A DNA stretch of 64,000 nucleotides from Labia minor (Eukaryota; Arthropoda; Insecta; Dermaptera; Spongiphoridae): NCBI GenBank assembly GCA_963082975.1, contig OY720344.1, positions 80,960,053 through 81,024,052 of the forward strand, written 5' to 3'. Shown here piece after piece: positions 1 through 11,277 of the stretch (position 1 is the first letter of the stretch; each line of letters starts with the position of its first letter). The notes under the pieces were generated by a model that was not told where the DNA came from, ran no database searches, and saw nothing but the letters and a program-made list of their open reading frames with translations. The translations under genes were made by a program, and so were the position numbers.

Positions 1-29
1 TTGACGAAACAATGTCTCGCATATTCTAA

Positions 30-194
30 TCACTGGAGTATGTTGGCCGTAAGTTTCTACCAGCAAACGAGCTTCAGCTTCTTATTTCTTTTGATGAATT
101 AAGAAAAGCAACGAAACTCAACATATTCACTGAGCTAAACAACTATGACGCTATTATTTTCGCCGAATGTGACTTGTATATTTTTGAAGGTTAA
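30..194 (+). other. Possible end of a coding sequence, unrecognised
   Basis: A 54-codon open stretch follows an in-frame stop and ends with TAA at 192-194. It is richer in GC and in mixed codons than the flanking DNA, and the predicted peptide ends in a hydrophobic-acidic segment (NNYDAIIFAECDLYIFEG). I do not recognise a family. It could be the last exon of a gene, a transposon remnant, or chance. There is no start codon and no clear splice acceptor in front of it, and the window begins just upstream. Confidence 0.15.
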
Positions 195-2470
195 TGTTTA
201 TAGAAAAAAATAACATATATACCGAATCATAGAAATGTGTGAGTATTGCTAGAGACATCTAACAGTAAAACAGGTAAACTTCAACTAACACCCCTGGTAC
301 ATCAATTTTCAACACACTTTTTAGAATTTTCTCTTTCTTTACAATTAATCTATTACTGAAAATTATGTTTTTCTTCTAAAAATTCATTTTTATATTCTAT
401 TTTTGAATACAATCTAAACATGACTGAAAAAAGAAAATTGTTAATTTTACATTTTTTACATTTATATTTTTATTAATATTTACAACTATTCTAGTTCTGA
501 GTTCCAATTCCTCTATTATATATTGTATCTATGTACAGAGAACACCAGTCTAGCACAGCTCGACCAATCAAAAGTTCTGTTTTGAGGTTATAGTGAGATC
601 TCAAAAACACCTCTAAAGACTTTAAATTCCAACAATATTTATTGAAATTTTATATTTAATATAACAATAACTATTTAAGAACTTACACCTCATAAATATT
701 ATATATATTACAGTAAAGTAATTTGTCCATCACAAGTTGGAAGTTAAACTGGTTTTCTCTTTTATCCGTTACTGAACATACCAAGCACCATTTATATATG
801 AAAACTTATATACATTAGTAAATGAAATTAAAAAAAAATATTTATACTTAATTAAACTTAAATTTATAGATTTTTCTTTTATTCACATATTCTGATAGAT
901 AAATAAAAATCTATAGAAAGTTCTGATTAGACAATAACAGAGATTAGAGAGGGTCTATACAGGATGGTAGTGTATGAGATTGTCCAAGAACTTTCACTAC
1001 TAACACCGAAATAAAGTAATTTTATTTTCCAAAGGAATTAGTAAGAATCTAATCGTTTTCTTTACACTACGTTCATTTCTCTTTTTCTGATCTTATCCAT
1101 CATTCTTGTCAGAAGCTGTGATTCAATTTCTTGTCAGTCTTTTCAAGTATTTGTTAAATCATTTTTTCATTTTGACAATGATAACATCTGTCCTTTGTCT
1201 AAAAACTAAGACTAAACACTTTCCTCTATATAAACAATACCAACCATCTGCCGTGCCGGCAATCCTATCCATGAATAAATCCTCCCTTAAACTTCGGCAA
1301 AAAAAAAAATGAAACTTATAGTCGCAAACGAGTTTTAATATCAAACACAAACTCATGGGAAACATAGAGTTGATTTTTTATTCATTAATTAAATAAACCA
1401 ACTTAAAAATTTTGAATCTTAAATCTTTTAATAAGATTTTTTATTATTCATTTTATAGTAAATAGACTAAAAAAAAGAAAAAGTGTTAAAATTTTGAAAG
1501 AATTAAAGTAAAATGGCTAATAACCCTTTAAACCTTGTTCTTTTACCCCCTTATACTAAAAAAGAATTAGAGAGAGGGAGAGATGTTTATTCCCCGAAGT
1601 GGCTATAAAAGTATATCACGTATGCATCTAAGTACTCTACTTCTTCCTATTCTACTTCTACTATTACTTCTAATATTACTAAAATTACTATTGCGAATAC
1701 TTCATCTAATTCTACTACTACTAGTACTTCTTCTACTATAATAATAATAATAATTCATGTTATGATAATAAAATGAATATGAATATCGAGTATAAAGTTT
1801 TTAAGAGTATAATAATAATAATAATAATATTAATATGAATAATAATAATAAGCAATACTATACCCTGTACGGTTCTTTTATCTTAGTTGATGATGCGAAT
1901 AATTGAGTAATTTTAATGTTCTTGGTGATGTTGTTTGTTATTATTATTATTATTATTTTAGAAAAGTTTTGTCATTCTGTATGAATATTTTACAGATTTT
2001 ATAGTATACCTATAGAGTTTTATATAATTCTATAAAGAATTAATAATTTTTTGATGCTTACAAAATATTTCTTAAAAATTAAATCGGTTGGTATTTATTA
2101 TTTATTAATAATTAATTATAAATATATTTATTTATAGAATATTTTTTAATCATTAATTTCTATTTTCACCTGCAACTAACAAAAAAGGGAGAGGGAGATT
2201 TAAGCTTATTCAAGAGCTCTTTGAATGTTTATCGATGTTTTAATGATGTTCTCCATATTTTTTTTATATAAATTATATATAATTTTTATAAAATCATTAG
2301 CTATATTTATTAAGTTCAAGCCTCTTTGATAAAGACCATTAGAAAAAAATTCATTATATTTTTATAAATAAAATAAATGAAAATACTCAAATACATCCAA
2401 GATTATTATTATTTGAAATTGAAAAAGTTAAAAATATACTGAACTTAAAAAGTCTCTTTTTAGAAAAAAA
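195..2470. other. AT-rich non-coding stretch
   Basis: No coding sequence, RNA gene or mobile element is recognisable, apart from the triplet-rich simple sequence at 1628-1850. The short open frames here have low-complexity translations and overlap each other on opposite strands. Confidence 0.6.
1628..1850. repeat. Degenerate trinucleotide simple-sequence tract
   Basis: A run of imperfect triplets of the CTA, TTC and ATT type passes into (ATA)n and (AAT)n blocks. It reads as an old trinucleotide microsatellite that has diversified. Its long period-3 signal could be mistaken for coding potential, but the translations are almost only Leu or Ser/Thr/Ile. Confidence 0.6.
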
Positions 2471-3073
2471 ATCTGGAGAGTGACTCCACTCAACTAACTC
2501 GTAAATTTGAATTAGATCAATTAACATATATTATATTTGAATTAAATTTAATTAATTAAATTATAAATTAAAATTAATAAATAATATTTATTAAACCAGT
2601 GCGTCTTTGGCTCTTTGTTGATGGACCGCGTCAGGTGTTGGTGCGTGATTGCCAGTTAATGTGTTAAAAAATTAATACCGGTACTTTCGGCGATCTACTA
2701 TTCTATATAAAGCAGTTTTATACAATTTTTGATCATGTGAAAAACTATCAAACATATAACTTTATTTTTACGGTTAGTTTAGAGGGAAAAAAATGAAAAA
2801 TGTAAGACCCTCTTCCGAATGAGCTACATTTCTCAAAAGTTGATAGAAAACTACGAATTTCGTATTATGCCCGTTTACCAAATTTCATGATTCTAGCTCA
2901 AACCGTTTTTTCGTAATCTTCTCTACATACACATACACACCTACACACACACACACACACATTTTTCTCAACCTTAGTGAAAATGACTCAGGGACCTTTA
3001 AAATGTATAAAAACTTCAAAATCTCGACATCGAAAATTTTCGTGATCGCAATGCTATCCCTGACAAGATAGTA
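2471..3073 (+). mobile_element. Family A repeat, copy 1 (Helentron-like non-autonomous element)
   Basis: This is a near full-length copy of a family present seven times in the window. It opens with a diverged TCTGGAGTGTCTCCACTCG end followed by a degenerate ACTATCTCGC. A conserved body follows, then an (AC)n microsatellite at about 2930-2960, then the block CATCGAAAATTTTCGTGATC. It ends with a decayed hairpin of the form CTATCCC-TGAC-AAGATAG. No protein is encoded. A subterminal inverted repeat, an internal microsatellite and a 3' hairpin together resemble the DINE/HINE type of non-autonomous Helentrons. That assignment is inference. Confidence 0.75.
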
Positions 3074-3610
3074 AAAATAGAAGATATTAAAAAATCAAAA
3101 ACTTATCAAACTATCCTGGAATTCGAGAACAAATATTAATTAAAAAGAACCATAAAATTATGAGAAATAAAATAAAATAAAATTCACTCATATATCTACA
3201 ATATAATTTTATTTTTTTAAAATTGAGATCTAATACCATTTAATTTATGGTAGAATCTTGTCTTTATTATTTATTATTATTTTGATTTATCTATTAAATC
3301 AATTTTAAAATTTTTGAACTTGGTGAGAATTGAACCTTTGTTCTCAAATTTTGTAAGCTACGATTGAATAATTGAATAAATTAATTAATATAAATCATAT
3401 AAAATTTTAACACATTTATATATTATAATTAATTTTTATAATTATTTTTTTTTTTCAGGTGAGTTTGTTATTTTGTTTTGTAAACAAATTTTCCGAGACC
3501 AGTTTGTGAGTACATATACATAACATATATATACAAATATTTTTTCTATTTTTTTTAAAATTTTTTATATGATCTATCTTGTATTTTCTTTGCATTCTAC
3601 AATGAACTAA
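3074..3610. other. AT-rich spacer
   Basis: Nothing is recognised between family A copy 1 and family B copy 1 apart from A/T runs. Confidence 0.6.
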
Positions 3611-4247
3611 TTTTTACCGACCGACGATAGTAAGGGAGGTATTGTTTTCACACCAAATTTCACATGTGGAGATTTTTACATATCTCCACGAATCATGCAT
3701 TTTCTAAACAGAAAAAAGTATTTTTAGCATGATGTCTGTCCGTCCGTCTGTCCGTCCGTCCGTATAGATGTGTACAGCCTGAACGGCTCAACCGATTTTG
3801 ATGAAATTTGGTATATTTACTTAATGCATCAGTGGGATGAATTGATCAACTTTTGGTGCAAATCCGGAAACCGGAAGTGGTAGTATTAGCGATCGACGAT
3901 AGAAAGGAAAGGGTTATTTTCACACCAAATTTCACATGAGGAGATTTTTTTATATATCACCACGAATCATGCACTTTGTATTGGTTTTATCCTTGAGAAA
4001 AATCATCTTTATTAGTTTTTTGTCAATTTAAAATTATATAACGTCATCCAACCATTCATGACGTCACAGCCTGGTCTTACATATATATTATAAATAAAAT
4101 AAAATTAAAAATATTTATGTTATATTTATATCTGTTTTTCATTACATTAATAGATATATGAAAATTATTTGAAATTGTTTCTGTAGCTGGAAATTAATTT
4201 ATTTCAAACAGTCGGTCGGTTCGGACCTGGCCACAGGTCAACTTATT
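3611..4247 (+). mobile_element. Family B repeat, copy 1 (Helentron-like non-autonomous element)
   Basis: The 5' end carries ACCGACCGAC at 3616 and the 3' end its inverse GTCGGTCGGT at 4211-4220. A hairpin follows at once, GACCTG-GCCA-CAGGTC (4224-4239), and then ACTTATTT. A (TCCG/TCTG)n microsatellite lies at 3735-3763, just before the motif ACGGCT...ATGAAATTTGGTA. The unit that starts at 3616 (about 88 bp, containing the stem GTGGAGAT/ATCTCCAC) recurs in diverged form at 3889-3977. No protein is encoded. The architecture fits DINE/HINE elements, and the full copy at 25156 confirms both ends. Confidence 0.8.
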
Positions 4248-4761
4248 TTAGAATAATTTTGAGATTAGAAAAAAAATCTATTGAAAAAATAGCATCTAGT
4301 TAGATAGATAGATCAATGAATTGAATTATATTAACAGATAATAATATCGAATTTGTAATAATATACAGATAATCTTTTGAAGATAACCTCTACCTATATT
4401 TTCCTTCTGGTTTCAATTTTATTTATTGAAATTAATTCTGTCATTCACAATGGCTATCAAATATTAGATATCAATATCAGCTTTAAAACAACAACAATAT
4501 AACAACAACAACCTTAATTTAATCGCATATTGTCTAAATATATCAATTTTTCTAGAAATTTATTTAAAATAACATATCCATAACTCGTCCCTTTAAAGGT
4601 TTTTTTCCTTTTCATTATTTTTTCGAAACTTGGAAATTTAATTTGCTAATAAATATACTATATGTGATCTAAATAAATAATTATAATTCGTTTTAATTAT
4701 TATACATTATTATAGTTATCGAAAATCTTTTAAAAATATTGCATTTTATAAATTTAATATA

Positions 4762-4815
4762 TACTAGCTTCTCAGAGCGCCGAAGGATTTCACTCAAATT
4801 TGCAAATTGCACAAT
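4762..4815. repeat. ACTAGCT-type repeat end, fragment
   Basis: The sequence ACTAGCTTCTCAGAGCGCCG resembles the starts of the blocks at 27545 and 31410, which begin ACTAGCTG(T/C)TC followed by a GC-rich segment. Only the terminal 30-50 bp can be matched. On the minus strand it ends in CTAG followed by T, as a canonical Helitron 3' end would. Confidence 0.35.
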
Positions 4816-6455
4816 TTTTCAAAATATAAATTTAAATATAAGGAATATTACTTACTTTGTTTTAGAAAATATTAATCAATTAGGAGTAATATTCAATTTA
4901 ATTTAATTTTACTTTTAATATTATAGAATATTATAATTTAAATATTATAAACATTCTTTTTATGAAAATTTCTAGAATTATTATTTTTATATTGAAGCTC
5001 AACTTATTAACTGAGCCACCAGAGGCGCCACATGTAGCGTTGTTTATTTGGGTCGGATCAACTTTTTTGAAATTATATCTTAACCTTGGGTCATGACGGT
5101 TCTAATGATATCCGTACTATTAAGATCCATGAAGCCCTTTAGAAGGAGTTTTGTCGTTTAATTATATAGATATTTAGTATAAAATAAAGTTTTTAATAAA
5201 AAAGGATTATTTTATTCTTAGAAACACGATTAATCTTCATCAGGCAAATATTGATTTGTTATTTTTCCCCTTGTCTGTAAAATCAGATTTACAACTCTAA
5301 AATATAAATTACCTACGACATTGTTATAATAAAATAATTAATGATTTAAATGATATTTTTATTATCTAAAATTTCGTTATAATAAAATCCAATAAATTAT
5401 AAAACTTAATCTGCATTTTTGCAACTAAATATTTTGCACGTATATCTTGATTGTATATATATATACATATATATAGTATATAATTTTATGATAATTTATT
5501 CTCCTTCAATAGTAAGTAAAATGTTTTTTTTTTTAATTGTTCTTTTAATTTTTCTCTTTCTCCCTCTCTATCTCTCCATCTCTCCCTGACTATAGGTCTA
5601 TACCCTTAGAGAGATTATCATGGGTCCTGGAAAAAAAGGTGGCAGAGGTAGATATAATTATTTTGTAACTAAAATATAATCGAATTTTTACTTACAAATG
5701 ATAAATGATGGTTATTTAATATCATAATAGTTTGTTTTAAAGTTAATTATTATTCATATGAATTATTAATGAATATACTTTAAATGTCTCTAGAGGTTTT
5801 GTTTATGATATATATACTTTACTTTTCTATTGTCAAAATGTAAACATAAAACTGAAATATATTCATTAACATTCATATTTACAAATTCTAACGCTTACAA
5901 TCAAAATTCAATTGTATTTTATTATGTATATATAAAATCATTTTCAAAATTAATTAATAAATATACAAATAAATTTGTATATAGAAACAAATTATTCAAT
6001 TTGTTAAATTGAAAAAAGAAACAATTTTTATCATGCAAATATTATTCAGACCGCAACATTCTTAGATCTGATGTGCTGAGCATTTTTCAGCCTACGGCCA
6101 GGTTCCTTATATATGTAGGACTTTATTGTTCTATGCGGGGAATTGTGAATGCCCCACTAGTTCAGAAATGAAACGAATATGTTCTCCTGATCCTACTACT
6201 TCATGATAAAATCTACAGCAATCATCTGGCACTCAGGCAGCATTGTAATTCCAGGCCTATTTTTCAGTCAAGACACATACTTCGTAAACTAATTTTCGGA
6301 GCCCAAAAATTACTGTCCCTAGGAACGTGCCTAGGTTGCCTAGGCCTTAGTCCGCCCCTATATTTATAATTGATAAAAATTCCCTGTCAGAGAGCAGTGT
6401 CCTGTTACTAATCCAGTTAAGATGATAAAAAAATATTTTATAATTTTGTTTTCTG

Positions 6456-6459
<4 letters not shown>

Positions 6460-6486
<27 letters not shown>
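6460..6486. repeat. (TA)n microsatellite
   Basis: An uninterrupted TA dinucleotide run. Similar runs lie near 5450-5480, 9004-9028, 24588-24614 and 53446-53464. Confidence 0.9.
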
Positions 6487-6489
<3 letters not shown>

Positions 6490-6660
6490 GGTCTTCTATA
6501 CAGTGTGGTACCGTTTCCCGTTTTCCAGACATTTGGTGCATGTGTCCATTTTTATGACGATATTGTCACTTCTGCCTTCTATTTTTGACCCATTGTATTT
6601 TTACAACCCACAGTTCCTTCTTCAGAATTCAATCTATCTATCTATCTATATATATATAAT

Positions 6661-6894
6661 GGACCGGATCTAAGGTTTTGTGCGCCCAAAAAAAAAACAA
6701 AATTTGCTGCCCTTCCATACAAAAATATACAAATTTACAAATAAAAAAATAGTAAAAAGCCAAAAAAAAAAAAAAAATCAAAATTAGACAAAATATAAAA
6801 AACACAACAAAATAAAAAAAAATTTATTTTTATATCGGCACCCTCTCAATATTTGGCTCCCGGACAGTCGATTGCCCGCCCCTTTATCCGGTGC
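6661..6894. mobile_element. Small hAT-like MITE
   Basis: The left end GGACCGGATCTAAGG matches the inverse of the right end (GCACCGGATAAAGG), a 14-15 bp imperfect terminal inverted repeat. TGCGCCC inside the left end and GCCCGCCCC inside the right end are typical of hAT-derived MITEs. The 8-bp flanks TATATAAT and TATATATT differ at one base, as expected for a hAT duplication, but the flanks are simple AT sequence and this is weak support. The middle is A-rich and non-coding. Confidence 0.5.
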
Positions 6895-7791
6895 TATATA
6901 TTTATAACTATATACTAGTCCTTAATTTTTTATGTCATGGTACAATTATAAATATTTCTAAATTTGGCGTCATACTAACAATAAATTTAAAAAAATTTTA
7001 CATATCTATAATACTGGAAAAGAGTTTATGGTAATAAGCTCATAAACTATTCTTGAAAGCATTTGCTGGAAGTTGTTTGTGATGTCCTTAATACTTCATT
7101 TTGCAATCGTACAATAAGCAAATAACTAGAAAATTCGCCATGACAATCCTGCAATTATTATTAGAAGTGAGAAATATATCTTCTGACTGATGAAATTGTT
7201 GGTAGTCTTGGGCACCGCGTTGCTAATTGAAGTTTATATATTTATAAAATTATTATACATTATATTATATTTATAAAATCTATTTCTCGTCGAGGATCTT
7301 ATTCTTGCGAAGTGCCAGATTTATACAATAAAATCCACTGAGGATAAGTTGTTAGTTTTCCTGGCTACTCTGTTTCGATTACCGGGCCGAGCAAACAAAT
7401 TTCTCTTTCTGTTATATACCGAGTTTATTTAATCAAAATTGGCGAGTTATTTAAAGGCAATCAATAATCCCTGTCATTTAATAGACAGGTCATCAGCAAG
7501 GGACTTTTGTAAAAATATTTGCCATTTTAAAGAATCTTTAAAATAAGACTTTATATTATATATATTGAATTTTGAATACGTACACATGAGAAAACTTTGA
7601 AATAAATATTTTTAAGTTAGTTTTTTATCAAAAAATAATATTAATGATTCAAAGAGTTAATTTTTAACATAAAATCTTATATATATTATTTTTTAAATAC
7701 TATTTAAGACACTATTTAAGATATCATTCTTTGATAAGAGCAGCATATTAGTTTATATATATTACTCAAAGTTAATTCTATTACATATAAT
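6895..7791. other. AT-rich spacer
   Basis: No coding or repeat feature is recognised between the two small MITEs. Confidence 0.55.
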
Positions 7792-8075
7792 CAGCGCCCG
7801 CTCCATTTGTCCAGGGCGGCATTTTGGTCGTTATTGACATAAAATATTGATAATCAGTTAATCAAAATATATAAATATTTGATTTTTGGTAATTGTTCAG
7901 TCAAGGTCCAGTAAAAGTAAAAATATAAATTTTTTTTCGTAGATCTGGTAAAATAATTATTGTAAATATCTTACTCGTCTTATATACTTTTGCTCTGACT
8001 AAAAAAAAAATTTGTTTAAAGGGGCGGCAATTTGTCTTATTGTCCGGAGCGACAAAGAAGCTAGAGCGGGCACTG
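7792..8075. mobile_element. Small hAT-like MITE, 284 bp
   Basis: The left end CAGCGCCCGCTC and the inverse of the right end (CAGTGCCCGCTC) agree at 11 of 12 positions. Both are followed by GC-rich subterminal sequence (GTCCAGGGCGGCATTT on the left, GGGGCGGCAATTT near the right end) that also pairs in inverse orientation. CAG-starting inverted repeats of this kind are characteristic of hAT MITEs. I do not see a clean 8-bp target duplication. No transposase is encoded. Confidence 0.6.
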
Positions 8076-9790
8076 AAATAATAGCTAATGCTATCCAAAG
8101 TTATTCTATTACCTATGTTTTTTTTCTTTTTTCCTTTCGTTCTCTTTTTTCTCATATGCTAAATGAAACGATTAGAAAAAGCTGATGATTTTAAAATTCA
8201 ATCCTCCATTAAAATTAATAATAACAGTAATAATTTCAAATATATTTTCAAGTTGTTTGCTTCTTATTAATGTACTTTGTCAAGTTTAGCAATTCTTGTC
8301 ATTCTACCTCTCCCCTTCTTATACCCTTCTCCCATACCATTTCCTCTTCTTCTTCATCCACTCCTTTTCACATTTGGCAATATTAATCAAAGGCAAATAA
8401 CGAGTTTGTTCAAGCTTCAAGAGAGTCAGTAAGAAAGAGAGAAAAAGACAGAGAGGGGGAGAAAGTAAGTGAACGAATGAGTGACATGTCGCCCTGGCGT
8501 GACTTGCCAACTGTGCCACCACCAAGATGTGCTTAAAAAGTTCAGCCCAACCACCCTTCTTGATTCACATCTCACTGTAAAAAAAAAGAAAAAAACTATT
8601 CAGATAATTTACGAGAATAATTTTTCCTTTCTAAGTGTGTGAGAGAAAGAGAGAGATATGCTTTTCAAACAAAACTTTTTCCCAAACATCAAGTTTGGAA
8701 CCATTCGGTTTCCAGGTACGAATTATCACGAGACCCACCAAACGCCAACTCCCCGCGACTCTCTCCTCTTAACCCTCTCCCCACCATCCACCATGATTTT
8801 CTTCTTAAGCATTTACACATAGTAAAAAAAGAAAACAAAAATGTTTTTTTCCTCTCATCATTTCTTTTTTTTTTTTTTTTGTTAACTTTTGGTTAATTTT
8901 TTTTCCTTTCTTCAAAGAAAATACTAATTAATACTAAGAAACTAAACTAATTACTTTTATAATTAACATTTGTTGAAGTAAAATACAGTACAATTTAGAC
9001 TACTATATATATATATATATATATATATGAGAAAAGTTATTTGTTGTTTGAATGTTGTCCATGAATTATAAGTTAACAGATGTATCTTTAAACAAGAACT
9101 CTCTTGAAAATTTTGATTTTAAATTCTTACACTTACAATATAAACATAAATTTAACATTTTTGCGTAAGTACAAAAATACCTAACTAGATTAGCTTCAAT
9201 AGCAATGTTCAGACTTCTGAGGAAGTATCACAAAAGTGTAAACTATGGAAACTATAAAAATCCATTGTATGACCGATTTCTATTTTTATGACCATGCTAT
9301 TACTTTTGTATTTAGTAGAGATGCATTTCATTTGGCAAGCATTAAGACTATTAAGAGTAGTTTATGGCACATATCTCTGTGAATTTATAAAAAACTTCTA
9401 TTTTTTGATATTGACTTCTTAGCTTCAACCTATCATTAGCAGATGATGGTGAATACTTCTTCTGACCTTAATATAGTATCTAATTATCATATTTCTCATG
9501 TTAAATTTCTCCTTAACTTTTGCCATCATTAACACTAAAACCCGTTTCATGTATCTCTACAAAACAGTAAAAACTTTGTTATTTTCTAAAAATTTACTTT
9601 CCTAGTTATTATATACCTACACCATCCTCTCTAATGTTTCTTAAAATATAATATTCCTTCTATGGATCAAACATTCTAATATTTTTTTCTCATTTTGTAT
9701 CAGAAAATGATATAGATATCATTCTAATTATAAACTATCATCATATAGGATTCCATTAATATCCGAAAGTAACTTTAACTATCTTAAAAA
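8076..9790. other. Non-coding stretch with purine and pyrimidine tracts
   Basis: No gene is recognised. The part at 8280-8820 is less AT-rich, with GA-rich and CT-rich tracts, and could be a regulatory or untranslated region, though nothing shows it directly. A (TA)n run sits at 9004-9028. Confidence 0.5.
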
Positions 9791-10095
9791 AATCTGGAGT
9801 GTTTCAATATCTCGCAAATTTGAATTGTAATAATTAACATATATTATATTTAAATTAAATTTAATTAATTATAAATTATAAATTAAAATTTAATATTTAT
9901 TAAACAAGCTCTTTGTTAATGGCACCACTTTGCAGTCGTGTTAAAGAATTAATTCCGGTACTTTCAGCGATTCAATCAAGTTGAAATTCTATATATAGCA
10001 GTTTTATACAATTTTTAATCATGTAAAAGACTATCAAACATATATCTTTATTTTTACGGTCAGTTTAGAGGAGAAAAAATGAAAACGAGATAGTA
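9791..10095 (+). mobile_element. Family A repeat, copy 2, internally deleted
   Basis: The 5' end (TCTGGAGTG, then ATCTCGCAAATTTGAATTG) and the first 290 bp match the family. The body then jumps from GAAAAC directly to the terminal GAGATAGT. The core, the microsatellite and the proximal hairpin arm are missing, while the last bases are kept. Confidence 0.75.
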
Positions 10096-11277
10096 AAAAT
10101 GATAAAAAATCCCCGAATATCTGAAAATACATTCAAAATTTAAATAATTATTTTTAATCCATATATTCTTAAACATTTCACTAAGCAAGATATATCTAAG
10201 GGTGGATTATATGAAATACCTCATTAAGGAACGTTCAAACTTAAATCTTTTTTTCTTACAAACAAATCTTCGTATTTCTTCACTTATATAGCAAATTTGA
10301 AAACTTTTTTAGTAAATAATTATCAAAATAGATAACATGAACAAAAGTTTAATATAATAAATGAATTAACTTTACAAGCCTTTTGTATTAACTGATTGTG
10401 ATAACAATAACAAGCCATGACATTAGCCATGATGAATTTTAATAACAATTTTGTATCTTAATAGATAAACTGACGGTTCATTGAAATTCTTTTTATTTTT
10501 TATATTAATATTCTTTTTTGTTTTCATTTTCATCTCCATTGGGGCGAGAAGAATTTTCCCCTTATTTTTCTTCTCTCTTTCACCATCATCCCTAGTCTCA
10601 TCCCTATTTGGAAAATAAATCATCTGTTTTCCATGTAATTTTTCTATTCCAAATGAGCCCAGACACAACAGAAACAACACCAGCAATTCGTCAGTGTAAT
10701 CTAGTTTTGACTTGCCTCTCTCTCTCTACCTCTCCTTCTACTCTTCTACTCGTATTCTGACATTCTTTTCTTTTTACTTTTTGATATTTGACTTTCGAAT
10801 TACACTACTAAAAATACTAATAAAGAAAAGAGCTTTATATAAGGTCGATTTTTGATAAGAAGCAAAGTGAAAGAGACAGCAACACAGTAAACGAAAAAGG
10901 ATTAATTCAGTAGTGAAGGTGAATTGTAATTTATGACCATCGAGAAAAAAAAAAACAATAAATTCATCTTCTGTCTATTGGAAATGCATTCATTGAACCT
11001 CCAACTTTTCTTTTCTTTATTGTTATTGAATTATATAATTTAATTAATTGATTCCGACCAATCCGATTAAGAGTATCAATTAGAGAGAAATTATGAAACG
11101 GACATTAAATAATGAATTTAAAAAAAAAGAAAATGTAATTAAAAAAACTGAAAATCCGCGGGGAAGTCAGTAGAAAGTGATAATAAGAAATATAAAAATC
11201 ACTTATTTCGCTTTCTCCAAAACATCAATGTTAACTTGGATCATATATCTTATCTTATTATACTAGCAAAAATAGTA
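10096..11277. other. AT-rich stretch
   Basis: No gene is recognised. A CT-rich block occurs at 10550-10770. The open frames here translate to low-complexity peptides. Confidence 0.5.

Larger units (their letters stand above)
4248..6660. other. AT-rich stretch with small repeat debris
   Basis: No gene is recognised. It holds a short ACTAGCT-type repeat end at 4764, a (TA)n tract near 5450-5480, a polypyrimidine block at 5560-5610 and a (TA)n tract at 6460-6486. The block at 6050-6350 is less AT-rich and looks like old repeat material, but I cannot assign it. Confidence 0.55.

Noticed and set aside
3735-3763. TCCG/TCTG repeats considered as a CRISPR or regulatory array
   Set aside because: It is a simple tetranucleotide microsatellite inside a transposable element present in several copies; no spacers.
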